From: Arion vulgaris
Taxonomy: Eukaryota > Mollusca > Gastropoda > Stylommatophora > Arionidae
Direction: 5' to 3'
Assembly: GCA_020796225.1 (NCBI GenBank)
Contig: CM036771.1
Location: 26,084,176-26,148,175, forward strand
DNA length: 64,000 nt
A program made the translations under genes and the position numbers. The notes below the pieces were generated by a model that saw only the letters and a program-made list of their open reading frames with translations, had not been told where the DNA came from and did no database searches. Shown one piece after another: positions 42,301-51,757 of this stretch (within the stretch, counting starts at the first letter, position 1; each line of letters starts with the position of its first letter).

Positions 42301-43790
42301 ACACATCCAAAATGTCACCAACAGTTACCTCTGTAATAATCATTCTTGTCACTTAGATTCCAAAATACACCTCAGTTATCATGTGGAACCTCATAGAACA
42401 TGTATGCCCCCTGTTATCACTCTTTCTATCTATATATCAGAATTATGTCTCTTATTAACCTGTGGAATTAAAACAGTAGTTTCGCCTGTGTGGTGCCTGC
42501 TAGGGAAGCAAAGAATAGTATCACTGTGACCTACAAGACATGTTGTAAGAGACCCCAGTAAATAAAAAGCGTTACAGAAATTGGATGTGCTCAATCGACT
42601 TGTAGGCTCATAACTGGCACAAAGTACAATCGCTCTTAGGCTCAGAACACATACAAATCACACAGAGTGGTTAACAAGTGGTCGATATGGAGCGTTCGAA
42701 GAAGAAAACTGTGGAATTCCATACCATCTTAGAATGTGCAAAAGACATTTGCAGTGTATGCTATCAAATGCTTTTTCGTAGTCAATAAAGTTGAAAGAGT
42801 TTGCTTTGCCATTCCAGAATTCCATGAATTAAATATAACATCATAAAACAATATAAGAATATAACCAGACATGAGATTGGCTGAAGCCCACTAGAGAAGA
42901 TCTTGGAGACTTGTTAGTTCATTATGAGTGTTGAAGAGAACTCTGTTCACTCAATAGATAGAAATTATTAATTGGGTCAAGACAGTCTATGGCTTGAGAC
43001 AATCTATGGGTGTGTAGATGACCGATGAGGTCCATGTGGACAGAGACTATTTATAATTGTTGAATTGCGTTCATGACTTATCCCCTCTGTTCTATTGCTG
43101 CAGTTATAGATGTCTTACAAACCAATGCCCCAGGGAAAGTATGCCATGTTGTTCGGTCTTCTGTAGCAGACTCCCATGTGCTAGTAAAATGTTTATTTTT
43201 GTCCTCACTGGAGCATTTATCTCTGTAGTTCACCAAGAACGAGTATTTATTTTTCAGCCAATGTTTGGCATGTAAACTACATGACCCATCCAGCAGTTTT
43301 GTAATAGCATCAAGATTGTGTACATGTTAGAGAGATTAGCTCAATTGAGAAAGAGTCCCAATTCAGAGACTAAACAAAACCTGTAGAAGAGGAAGCTAGA
43401 TCAAGCAGAGCCTTGTCAGGTGGAGTCTACCTGCACTTTCAACAAGTTGTAAGGGACAGAGTGCATATACTGGAGTACCCTGAGTGTAGTAATGACGACT
43501 GTAACCAATTTGTTTACATTCACCTAGTGCCATAATGAGGTATGTCACATATTAAGTTTAACGTTAACTCAATAAAGTTCTTTTTCTTTCAAATCAAAGT
43601 GAGATGCTTAATTGTGTCCGTTTTTCTGGCATCAATAACATTATGTATATAATATTAACCTGTATTTGGATTTTGTATGTGAAGGTAGATCTCGGCTCGA
43701 GTACTGCTTAGAGAGGGTGCTCAGATCACCTTCTCCTTTCCCTCTGCCTCCTTTAGCAGTATCCCATGTTGGGCGTGCCGCAGTTGTCAT
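33375..43790 (-). CDS. CWC15: CWC15 spliceosome-associated protein homologue, six exons, 218 aa
   Basis: CWC15 belongs to the NineTeen/PRP19-related complex and sits in the catalytic spliceosome. - strand coding exons: 43660-43790, 41832-41935, 38580-38662, 36707-36805, 33917-34029, 33375-33501 (stop 33375-33377). Phases join exactly; 657 nt, 218 aa against about 229 in human. Motifs: MTTAARPT at the start, [14 protein letters not shown] at 27-40, [11 protein letters not shown] in exon 2, AANLDADDP in exon 3, an acidic stretch and [14 protein letters not shown] in exon 4, [14 protein letters not shown] in exon 5, [15 protein letters not shown] at 176-190, and the C-terminus [14 protein letters not shown]. 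An acceptor at 43,810-43,811 suggests a 5' UTR intron. Introns are 0.4-3.2 kb, filled with the repeats listed. Intact on inspection. Confidence 0.95.
33502..33916 (-). other. CWC15: CWC15 intron 5
   Basis: A 415-bp GT-AG intron. No repeat recognised; it is the only short intron of the gene. Confidence 0.7.
34325..34570 (+). mobile_element. SINE family E copy in CWC15 intron 4
   Basis: The head GACAGAGTGGTCAAGCCC is tRNA-Leu/Ser-like. The B box is decayed (GTGGATTTGAATAAGG). The tail GAAGTCAATCCTTTGTCTTTAG matches the other E copies. Confidence 0.75.
34565..34665. repeat. 30-bp tandem repeat, about 3-4 copies
   Basis: The block AGTATTTCTCTTCTCATT is repeated directly after the SINE E tail. 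Confidence 0.8.
34928..35847 (+). mobile_element. LTR candidate with primer-binding-site-like sequence
   Basis: A 920-bp stretch begins TGTGAC and ends GTCACA, short inverted ends as in LTRs. It is followed 9 bp later by AACTGGTGCCGTGACCC, which resembles the primer-binding region of BEL/Pao-type elements. No gag-pol follows; CWC15 exon 4 lies 0.9 kb on. A second 15-bp match to the start lies at 34,781. The call is a weak inference. Confidence 0.4.
36440..36570 (-). mobile_element. tRNA-like SINE fragment
   Basis: The - strand has GGGTTCGATGCCAACTTAGG. The TGGCATCGAACCC segment read on + and its downstream part match the 3' part of SINE U at 51.67-51.75 kb. Confidence 0.5.
36810..37800. other. 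CWC15 intron 3, unassigned part
   Basis: Open frames at 36,640-37,029 (+) and 37,031-37,388 (-) overlap exon 4 or intron sequence and show no family resemblance. Confidence 0.4.
37805..38050 (+). mobile_element. SINE family A copy
   Basis: Recognisable blocks: TGTTGCCGGGGCTCTC head, AGGTAAGAGGTGACTG core with a small deletion, TAGTAAAAAAAAAGC and tail GAGTGGTTAACATGCGGTCA. A second, truncated tail-only copy lies at 38,160-38,240. Confidence 0.8.
38160..38240 (+). mobile_element. SINE family A tail fragment
   Basis: Only the last third is present: ATTGCTCTTAGGCTTGGATC, GAGTGGTTAACAAGTGGTCG, and GAAGAAAG at the end. Confidence 0.75.
38735..39290 (-). repeat. GC-rich interspersed repeat H, copy 2
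   Basis: Inverted relative to 2395-3378. Shared blocks include TTTGGAGCTCTGGTGCTTAT, AGCCAGCGTTTACTGGGTTC, ACCTGCAAGGCAG and TTCAAGCCTCTGCTGGGCTT. It starts about 70 bp upstream of CWC15 exon 3 on the gene's strand. Confidence 0.75.
39300..39560. repeat. 40-bp minisatellite, about 6 copies
   Basis: The unit contains CATGGCATGGATAGTGAGTG and GCCAAGTACTCAAG. It abuts repeat H copy 2 and lies in CWC15 intron 2. Confidence 0.95.
39790..40642. mobile_element. Second piggyBac-like non-autonomous element, 853 bp
   Basis: TTAA at 39,790-39,793 and 40,639-40,642. The ends read CCCATCGGGACTG (left) and, reversed, CCCTTTCGCCCTG (right), imperfect inverted ends of the CCC type typical of piggyBac. Near the left end a 12-bp palindrome CCGATATATCGG occurs twice. 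The internal 79-codon frame at 39,867-40,106 is not recognisable. Confidence 0.6.
40653..41005. repeat. 88-bp tandem repeat, 4 copies
   Basis: The block CATGCATAAGTCACTCTTGG recurs at 88-bp steps with a handful of substitutions. The array begins about 10 bp outside the piggyBac-like element. The open frames on the - strand are read-throughs. Confidence 0.95.
41326..41571 (+). mobile_element. SINE family A copy, probable 7-bp target duplication
   Basis: Family A blocks are complete, with the core cataagaggcaact. TCTACCA is found just before the head (about 41,312) and just after the GAAGAA tail (about 41,574). Confidence 0.78.
42085..42360. other. Possible DNA-transposon remnant with a hairpin
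   Basis: AGGTGTGCGCTGCACACCT at 42,108-42,126 is a near-perfect palindrome beside GGCGCGTATTCTCCATGCG, a style seen at some hAT element ends. A 66-codon frame on the - strand follows. I cannot show inverted ends, so this is weak. Confidence 0.25.
42470..42708 (+). mobile_element. SINE family A copy with 10-bp target duplication
   Basis: CTGTGGAATT at 42,460-42,469 is repeated exactly at 42,709-42,718. The core region has a deletion (TTGTAAGAG then CCCAGTAAATAAAAAGC). It lies in CWC15 intron 1. Confidence 0.85.
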
Positions 43791-43859
43791 CTTTATCCTC
43801 TACAGCAATCTGGAGAAAAACATGAATGTATACAGTAAAAATATGTTTTAATACCATTA

Positions 43860-44325
43860 TAATTATTAGGAAATAACGGTGGGCATAGGCCCTCAACCAA
43901 CTTATGCCAAGTCTTCTTATCTTTAGCTGTCTGCTTCCAGCTGTTCTGAATGTCGTTAATCTCTGCCTCTCCTTCTTCTTTGTGTTCGTTCTTTACGACC
44001 AATTTTAATCACTCTTTGTGATAAGTTTGATCTTTACAAGAACGTGTATACGTTGCACATTGGTAGGCCCCTAAACGCATAGACTTCTACACGTTTAGGA
44101 CACGTGCATCGATTTCAGCCAAACCTCCTAGTCGCCTCTTACGACATGCGTGGCAGGTAACAGCGGTTCTATTCTTTACACCCCAAATTTGGGCCCAGGT
44201 AACCACTCGGCCGATCTCTGTCTCTAAATTTCTTCTCATATTTCGAGGCTTCCCTCAATTTTGATTTTCCTTGTGGGTTCCATGAAAAGACCCTTCTTGT
44301 TATATTCTGGTTTATTACCCCTGGC
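43860..44325 (-). mobile_element. LINE family gamma fragment split by a SINE
   Basis: On the - strand the right part reads like ITRRV-SWNPQGKSKL, and the left part reads EAEINDIQNSWKQTAKDKKT then WHKLVEGLCP, the same frame order as 28,890-29,200. SINE B sits between them. It lies upstream of the CWC15 ATG, probably in a 5' UTR intron. Confidence 0.8.
43971..44213 (-). mobile_element. SINE family B copy with 12-bp target duplication
   Basis: Flanked by ATCTCTGCCTCT (43,959-43,970) and ATCTCTGTCTCT (44,214-44,225), one mismatch. All B blocks are present, including the core cgtaagaggcgacta. Confidence 0.9.
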
Positions 44326-44329
44326 CTAG

Positions 44330-45520
44330 GATTTTCTCAAGGTGTGTCCTATCCAACACATTCAGATACCCACTATATGAGGGATATGATTAGTCTGGCC
44401 AACACTTGTGTATTGAGTCTCAACTCAGGTATTGTGCAGTCAACGTTGTGTAATTGTGTTGTTTCTGGAGTAGCAAACAATAGAACCACTGTCTGTCTCC
44501 TCTCGCATGTCAATTTCACAGTAGTCATGATGTGACTCACAGTGACTGTGGTGGTGTCTCTGATTTATTAAATGATTTGTTCTATCTATTTACTTATCAT
44601 CTATTATAACCTTTAGCCTGATGAGGTGAAGATCTGAAATGAAAGAACTCAAACAAACTTACAAAGACAACATCATTCAATATGCCATATGGTCCATGGA
44701 CACTAACAACAGTAACAGTCAACAGACACTAACTAACTTAGTGACTTGCCACTTGTTAAGTTGTTTAAAATATTAACTAGTACATTTGAAGTGAACTGTT
44801 TCCAAATATATATTTAATTTACAGCTGTAAATATCATTACTTAACATCTCTCTTCAAATAAAAACAATCAATATGAATAATAATATCGTCAATATCGATA
44901 TTAGGGGCATCAAATTATTCAAAAATAACAGTTACACAGTGAATGCCGCAGAAACTTCAAAGTACGTACCCTCACCCTAGTCTAGTCTCCTCTTGGTTGG
45001 TTTTTCTCCGGAATATTTAAGATTTGATTACAAAATAAAAACAATGTAGTTCGGAACAAAAGTCTATGTTATGACGATTTAATCAAAATATTAAACACTA
45101 CTCCAAATTTCAATTACTGATCTCGAAAATTCGTGGTTGATGGCTGTAGGTTGTAAAACAAAATAGTAATGTGCGAATAGTAAATATTCGCTACTCAAAT
45201 ACCTGTATCGCCTGGTTCGAAAGTACTGAATAGCAGCCAGGAAAAATATTCGTTACTTTCTATATATTATGTCTCCAGCCTGTGCTGTCCACACATAAAA
45301 TGTTGGCTGCAGTGGACTTCCAGTAAATTCTGGTTCTTGACTTGATGGTGCCAACCTCTTGATGCTCACTTCCCATCTATATGTCAAGTAGAAAGATCAG
45401 TGTCATTAGTTCCCAGGGGTGGCTCGTCACGTGTATAAGCACTACAGTACCTCTTATTTTCACTCGAAAGCATCCATACTATTGTTTATAGCTTTCAATA
45501 TAATGAGTCTGAAATGTACA
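44330..45520. other. Sequence upstream of CWC15 with no recognised element
   Basis: It may contain the CWC15 promoter and a 5' UTR exon. The CT/GA-rich piece near 44,975-45,010 with a possible - strand donor (GGTACGTAC) is a candidate, but unproven. Confidence 0.35.
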
Positions 45521-45534
45521 TTATATAATCCTCA

Positions 45535-46315
45535 AAGCTTACTTCTTTTGCAGATGATCAGAAAATCATATCAACAACAGAAGAACAGCTACAACAACAC
45601 ATTAACATACTCCAGTTAGTATGTAACGAATACAACATGAGAATAAACATCGACAAAACCAAAGTAATGACATTCACCAGAGAAGAAAGTGCTACCAATA
45701 TATCCATCGACAATCGTCAATTAAAACAAGTAAAAGACTTCACATACCTTGGGAGCATTTTTTCAGCAAATGGAAGAATAACTAATGAAATTCAACACAG
45801 ATGCAACAAAGCAAATAAAATGATAGGACAAATGACGCCAATTTTAAAATGCAAATATGTCACAATGAAGAGAAAAAGCAATGGTCAACACAATCTTTCT
45901 CCCCACATTATGCTACCAGTGCCAAACCTAGAACCTGACAACAAATGATAGAAGAAAACTAGTCACGACAGAGATGAAGTGTCTACGCAGAATGCTGGGA
46001 GTGGCAAGAAGAGGCCGATTGAGAAATAAAGACATCAGGAAAAAAGTGTTTACAACATCATTACTAAACTTCATCAAGAAACAACAAATTAAATGGTTCG
46101 GCCACATAAGCAGATTACCAACAGACAGTGCACCTCAAAGAGCGGTACTGCTCCGATACAAAGCAAAAGGCAGGCCACGCAAAAGATGGACCTCAGAGAA
46201 AAAAGTAGCGACGAAAGACACTATCTACGAAGCGAACACAAAGACCCGTTTTAGAAATCTTGACCTGACGCTGTGAGGCAAAACAGGATTGGAGAAAAGC
46301 AAGAAAGAAAGAATT
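45535..46315 (+). mobile_element. LINE family beta, RT-to-C-terminus fragment
   Basis: Starts at the RT catalytic box SFADDQKIISTTEEQL and continues NEYNMRINIDKTKVM, DFTYLGSIFSANGRITNEIQ. After a frame break: TEMKCLRRMLGVARRGRLRN, KKQQIKWFGHISRLPTDS, GRPRKRWTSE and the end NLDLTL before the stop. It ends with a GAGGCAAAACAGGATTGG tail. The best preserved beta copy in the window, still missing its N-terminal endonuclease. Confidence 0.88.
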
Positions 46316-46502
46316 TACAACTTATGATTCGGTATTGAACTGATTGAACAAATTATTTTTACCTAAAACTTCAAAATGATTCTAGATTTACTGAAGATAA
46401 TGATGAGCAATAAAAGTAAATTTTAACTTTTGTAATCTATACTTAAAAAAAACCTAAATATAATGTTAAATACACTTTGCCAGGTTTCGTTTGTTACATG
46501 GT

Positions 46503-46757
46503 TTCGAACGCTACATAACGACCACTTGTTAAATCACTCTTTGTGATCGTATGTGATCTGAGACTAAGAGCGGTTGTACGTTGCGTCAGTTATGCGCCTA
46601 CAAGTAGGACAACACTTCCGATTTCTGCGATGCTTTTATTTACTAGGGTAGCTTCCCTAGGACCTACATCAGTTGTCTATTACGACATGCCTTGTAGGTC
46701 GCAGTGGTACTATTCTTTGCTTCCCTATCGGGACCTGGCACCACATGGACGAATATA
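46503..46757 (-). mobile_element. SINE family A copy
   Basis: Reverse orientation: GTTTCGAACGCTACATAACG at the tail side, TAAGAGCGGTTGTACGTTGC, CTAGGGTAGCTTCCCTAGG, and a head ending near CACCACATGG. Confidence 0.82.
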
Positions 46758-46764
46758 GGTACCA

Positions 46765-47090
46765 TCTCCAAATTCCTATAAAAAAACCACTGTCTTGTAG
46801 AGAAACACTGCTTTGACTAAAGGGTAAACCTCGATCCCAATCTGGATGGATGAACCCTAAGACAGTTGATGTTTAGATATATTCCATTTCATCTTCTGGC
46901 ATCTCCTGCAAACTCGTCTCAATTCCAAGCGTTTGTTTTAAAAAAAAAAATGAAAGCAGTAGGTGTTGAGAGTGGGTTGGTGCAAAATGGGCAAAGCACG
47001 GACTTCATATTAGATGCCCAGGATAGACAACCAAATATAAATGGAGAGGAAACTTACTTTCAGCTCGGACATAACACGAACAGCGACATT
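46765..47090 (+). repeat. Interspersed repeat F, copy 2
   Basis: Matches 9,480-9,840 in order: CACTGTCTTGTAGAG, GACAGTTGATG, ATCTTCTGGC, TGGTGCAAAATGG and AAATGGAGAGGA. Confidence 0.55.
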
Positions 47091-47204
47091 CATGGGTTAT
47101 AAGTACTCCCAAATTGGCGAAAGCGGGGTGACATGGGCTGCACTCGACGGTGTGAATAGCTGCACTGGTAATTTATCACCTGTTTTAAACTAGGCATCCC
47201 CTAG

Positions 47205-47690
47205 TCAGTAGGGTTGCTGACACGTCATATCTACCTGTTTTGTAGGGTTGCTGACACGTCACATCTACCTGTCTTGTAGGGTTGCTGACACGTCACATCT
47301 ACCTGTCTTGTAGGGCTGCTGACATGTCACATCTACCTGTCTTGTAGGGCTGCTGACATGTCACATCTACCTGTCTTGTAGGGTTGCTGACATGTCACAT
47401 CTACCTGTCTTGTAGGGTTGCTGACACGTCACATCTACCTGTCTTGTAGGGTTGCTGACACGTCACATCTACCGGTCTTGTAGGGTTGCTGACACGTCAC
47501 ATCTACCTGTCTTGTAGGGTTGCTGACATGTCACATCTACCTGTCTTGTCAGAGGTCTTGCTGACACGTCACATCTGCCTGTCTTGTAGGGTTGCTGACA
47601 CGTCACATCTTCCTGTCTTGTAGGGTTGCTGACACGTCACATCTTTCTGTCTTGTAGGGTTGCTGAGACGTCACACCTACCTATACGGGG
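47205..47690. repeat. 34-bp minisatellite, about 14 copies
   Basis: The unit contains GGGTTGCTGACACGTCACAT. Copies alternate between ACACGTCAC and ACATGTCAC variants. It abuts the LINE endonuclease fragment that follows. Confidence 0.95.
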
Positions 47691-48240
47691 GATAGTCCAA
47701 AAGTAAAAACAGCAGATGTACAACTTTCTGCATAGAAACAAGAAATAAGTCTTGTAGATTTGACACATGGACCATATGGATTCAAATACATCATCTGTTT
47801 CTCAGCACCAACACTAGCAGCATCTGCAGAAGATAAAGACACGTTCTATCACTCATTACAGAACGTTGCTAAGTTATTTCCACGAGCAGTTGTATATAAT
47901 GAGTTATTGAAATCCAAGAACGTGATCATTTATAGCCAATTATGCCTGAGTCATCATGGCATTGGAAATATCAACAATAATAATCAAATGCTGCCTGAAT
48001 TCTGCTCTCACAACAACAGGTGTGTAACTGATACCTTTTTTTATGTCAAATACAGGCACAGTGTCGTAGTGAAACGTCTGATCAGAATACAGGTTTCAGA
48101 TTGATTTCATAACAGCACATAATTGCAGTTAAAATCCCACGTACTTCCCTCAGCGCAGTCTGTGATACAGATTACGAACTAATCATCATCAAAATCAACT
48201 CACTACCTAGAAAATTCATAAAACAATAAAACTATCCAAA
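47690..48240 (+). mobile_element. LINE apurinic-type endonuclease domain fragment
   Basis: ICFSAPTLAASAEDKDTFYH, then LSHHGIGNINNNNQMLPEFC and RCVTDTFF follow the APE-like endonuclease of LINE ORF2 (the SAPT...DK block and the HHG-G--N-NG block). The usual GDFNA block between them is degraded. CDTDYELIIIKI after 48,150 fits the C-terminal D-H/D-Y region. Confidence 0.75.
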
Positions 48241-48354
48241 CCATCACTATGCATACTCTTCGATATCTGTTGGGGAGACTGAGCACCTATGGGTCTGCCC
48301 GGAGTGTAATGACGTCCGTTTAGTAACCAATAACCCATCACTAAACTTGGGATG

Positions 48355-48485
48355 ACAAAAGAGAGAGAGAGAAATTTAGAAAGAAATTTAGTAACCGTAG
48401 AGGTAAAAATCTAGTAACTACGTCTCTCTCTTCTCTCTTTACTCTCTCTCTCTCTCTCCACTTTCACTCTCTCTTCTTTCTCTTA
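48355..48485. repeat. Purine/pyrimidine-rich simple repeat
   Basis: A GAGAGA stretch is followed by CTCTCT stretches, which could form a hairpin. Low complexity. Confidence 0.8.
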
Positions 48486-48584
48486 TGTTTCTAAATCCCT
48501 TTGGGCATAGACCTCAACCAACTCATGCCAAGTCTTTAGACTATTTCGTGGTTGGTATTATTTTGTAGCTAACGTGTGCTACTG

Positions 48585-48712
48585 GATTTGGTAGCCATCC
48601 CAAAACCTTACCCTACCTTAGTCGCCTCTTACGACGTGCTATGTTGGTTGTAGTGTTTATATTATTTATGCTCCCCTTGTGAGCCCTCGAGAACACGCGG
48701 GTGTTAGTAAAT
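48585..48712 (-). mobile_element. SINE family A/B head fragment
   Basis: The - strand has a head ending CGCGTGTTCTCGAG, GCATAAATAATATAAACACT and the core cgtaagaggcgactaagg, then stops. It is a 3'-truncated or diverged copy. Confidence 0.6.
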
Positions 48713-48847
48713 ATAAACAGTAGTCTTAGAATGTAAGTAATGAATTTATGGGAATAAGATAAGTAACAAAAGAATGCTACAATTCGCCGGTTATTTCCCT
48801 TAGACTTATAACAAAAAAAGATATGATAGCAAGCTTTAGTGTGGTTG

Positions 48848-49107
48848 ATTACCCGTGTGGTGGTGGGACCCGAAAGGAAGCAAATAATAGTACCACTGCG
48901 ACCTACAATGCATGTCGTAAGAGGCGACAGATGTAGGCTCTAGGGATACTACCCTAGTAAATAAAAAGCAGCGAAAAAATCGGATGTGCTGGCATACTTG
49001 TAGGCGCATAGCTGGCACAACGTACAATCGCTTTTAGACTCAGATCACATACAAATCACACAGAGTGGTAGACAAGTAGTCGATATGGAGCGTTTGAAGA
49101 AGAAGAA
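48848..49107 (+). mobile_element. SINE family A copy
   Basis: A good copy with the core cgtaagaggcgacag and tail GAGTGGTAGACAAGTAGTCG, then GAAGAAGAAG. TGGTTGA lies just before (about 48,841) and after (about 49,111), a likely short target duplication. Confidence 0.85.
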
Positions 49108-49124
49108 GTATGGTTGACCGTTGT

Positions 49125-49797
49125 ACTAGAGACGTCGCACTATGCCATGTTCTTCCTGTAGCTTATTAACACAGAGACGTTGCACTATGACATGTTCTTC
49201 CTGTAGCTTATTAACACAGAGACGTTGCACTGTGCCATGTTCTTCCTGTAACTTATTAACACAGAGACGTTGCACTATGACATGTTCTTCCTGTAACTTA
49301 TTAACACAGAGACGTTGCACTATACCATGTTCTTCCTGTAACTTATTAACACAGAGACGTCGCACTATGCCATGTTCTTCCTGTAGCTTATTAACACAGA
49401 GACGTCGCACTATGCCATGTTCTTCCTGTAACTTATTAACACAGAGACGTCGCACTATGCCATGTTCTTCCTGTAGCTTATTAACACAGAGACGTCGTAC
49501 TATGCCATGTTCTTCCTGTAGCTTATTAACACAGAGACGTCGCACTATGCCATGTTCTCCTGTAACTTATTAACAAGGACGTTGCACTATACCATGTTCT
49601 TCCTGTAGCTTATTAACACAGAGACGTTGCACTATACCATGTTCTTCCTGTAACTTATTAACACAGAGACGTTGCACTATGCCATGTTCTTCCTGTAACT
49701 TATTAACACAGAGACGTTGCACTATACCATGTTCTTCCTGTAACTTATTAACACAGAGACGTTGCACTATACCATGTTCTTCCTGTAACTTATTAAC
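49125..49797 (-). repeat. 45-bp coding-derived minisatellite, about 15 copies
   Basis: The unit contains CATGTTCTTCCTGTAACTTA. As 45 is a multiple of 3, both strands stay open; the - strand reads a 15-aa repeat VNKLQEEHGIVQRLC. The - strand frame continues directly from the LINE RT fragment at 49,798-49,990, whose last codons (ETVNKLQEE) are the start of the unit. Not a gene. Confidence 0.93.
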
Positions 49798-49990
49798 AGT
49801 TTCATTCCTGCTTATCGACTGCCTGTACACAATAATGTCGTCTGTAAATGACAGTGTCTTTTCCCTGCCAGACAGTTGCTGCTTTGTAATCAGTATGGTA
49901 AATACGTTGAGTAGTGCTGGAGAAAGTGGCGGCCCTGTGGTAGACCTGGTGAAATTGTTGTCGGCACAGATTACCAATTACCACACCTGA
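49798..49990 (-). mobile_element. LINE reverse-transcriptase core fragment feeding the array
   Basis: The - strand frame has GPPLSPALLNVFT (the LINE GxPxGxxLSP-type block) and LSFTDDIIVYRQ (catalytic box, FTDD in place of FADD). The downstream part of the RT is replaced by the 45-bp array. Confidence 0.82.
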
Positions 49991-50074
49991 GTGCCACTTT
50001 TCTCTCGAGCATGGCGGACCCTTGCAATCCTTCTTATGAGCAGTAGATTGATATTGAACGGCGTGAACATAAGG

Positions 50075-50340
50075 TCATCATCAGGTGCCGTGCCGGCTGG
50101 CGTAGGCAATCATGGACCTCAACAAATCTCTGTCTTTGGTGTTTACTATCATCTCAAATATTGACGCTCTTCCGCGCCATGAAGTCATGCTATCCAAAAT
50201 TGTATCTTTCTCGTCTACCCTCACTTTTACCGGTTGTCATGTTCACAACCTCCCCTTCAAATCACATGCCCGAAAAATGATGACTGCCTCTTTCTTATAT
50301 TGATGATAAGCTTTCTCTATGCATTGACCTCATGTATAAG
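50075..50340 (-). mobile_element. Shared LINE-like 3' segment, copy 2
   Basis: Same block order as 32,570-32,990: CATCATCAGGTGCCG, CAATCATGGACCTCAACAAA, CTTCCGCGCCATGAAGTCAT and TTTTACCGGTTGTCATG. Confidence 0.5.
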
Positions 50341-50344
50341 GTAC

Positions 50345-51400
50345 GTGATTGAAGCTTTATTATAGGCATCCTCGAGATCAAGTTCATAGTTCGTAAGTAC
50401 GGTTCCAACTTTACTGCAACGGGTCACCCCATAATTGCTCCGTTCCTGTGCCAATGAAAATCACACGAAATGCTAAGAACTGTGAAATGTTTCCTGTGTG
50501 AACTAATTCCAGAATGAAACAGCTGCGTACCGCCACAAAAACAACCTGCACCGCATAAAATGCATATGGCCGTCGCTAATGTAGCAACACAAAACTATTC
50601 ATCACTTGAATTGCAATTCTTGTCGAAGGAACATCAATCATGACAAAATCCAGCTTTCTGCACTCGCAATATAACTGCATACGGCAGATTGAGCTTGTTC
50701 GTCATTACCGCTGTCCGCCATTTTCTGAATACACACAACAGACGCACGGTTGACACAGCAAAAGCATTCCATGTAACAGTCATAGCTCACAGCGTTGCTC
50801 AAGCACTAACTCAGTAGCTCGGCAAACGAAACCGGAAAATACCCGACCAAACATGGCGAAAATGCGCTAGCAAAGTCGTGTTCAGAATCAAACAGTTCTG
50901 ACTCTGAATGGCCCTCCCGCATTCCGCCATCCATTGCTGGCCAGATTTTTTCTGTACAACAAGTACAACAGCGTATGTCTGCAAGCTGGCTTGGAAACCT
51001 TCAGAGACGTTATATGCAAAGATCGATGCATTACACCAAGTTTCTTTATTCCGCCTGTATCCGCCAAGGGTGGAAGAAAACATGCAACGTCCCTCCAAAT
51101 ACAGCCACAGTCTACATGCCACTAGCTCTTCCTGAAGTTTGCCCACCGTGTTCTGCATTGCAATTATTCTAAAACCGCTTATGTGTTTGTGATTTCTGAT
51201 ATGTTTTGTCAGTGGTATTAATGAAGGTTCCTCCCTGATCCCTCACTTTTTAAGCTGGTGTTTAATTCGTTACTAAGCTCATTCATGTCAATGTCCGATA
51301 TCTTGTACCGGACACCATCAGGACCAGGTGAGGTATTGTGTGATCTCTTGCGCATTGCTTCCAGCAACATGTATTTCCACCACGTATCATGTACCTGTCA
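50345..51400. other. Unassigned region with open frames on both strands
   Basis: Less AT-rich than the surroundings. A 115-codon - strand frame (50,811-51,158) overlaps three + strand frames. None has a motif I can name and there is no second copy in the window. It might be a decayed DNA transposon or unique sequence. Confidence 0.35.
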
Positions 51401-51403
51401 GCA

Positions 51404-51752
51404 TCTGTAGCTCAAACGGTAGTGAGCTCGATCACTATCCAAGCATACCTGATTCAAACTCAGCGGCGGGCAAGTTTGGAAGCAAATTAGTTCCTTGGAT
51501 TTTTACGAACTGTAAAAATAGACATCACCGTTCATAAAGCAATGACAAACTATTGAACGTATAAGTAGTGCCTAGAAAATTGACGACTCGCTTACTGTTG
51601 TTGATGGCTAAGTCCTGTAAAAAGGATATGCGACGAATTTTATTTCCCAGTATGCACACCGATAATTTTTGATCAAACTGGCATCGAACCCAGAACTTCC
51701 CCGGCACGTGTTCACTAGCGCAGAGTGTTACCAACTTCCCTATCCACGACAC
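51404..51752 (+). mobile_element. SINE family U copy
   Basis: Head GCATCTGTAGCTCAAACGG and B-box-like TGATTCAAACTCAGCGG, body block CAAACTATTGAACGTATAAG. The end carries a second, opposite tRNA-like piece (- strand GGGTTCGATGCC). It runs directly into SINE T. Confidence 0.82.
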
Positions 51753-51757
51753 TTGCC

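Noticed and set aside
49126..49977. Repeat-protein-like frames on both strands (about 140 codons each)
   Set aside because: They arise from a 45-bp array derived from LINE coding sequence; the other strand is open by the same periodicity.
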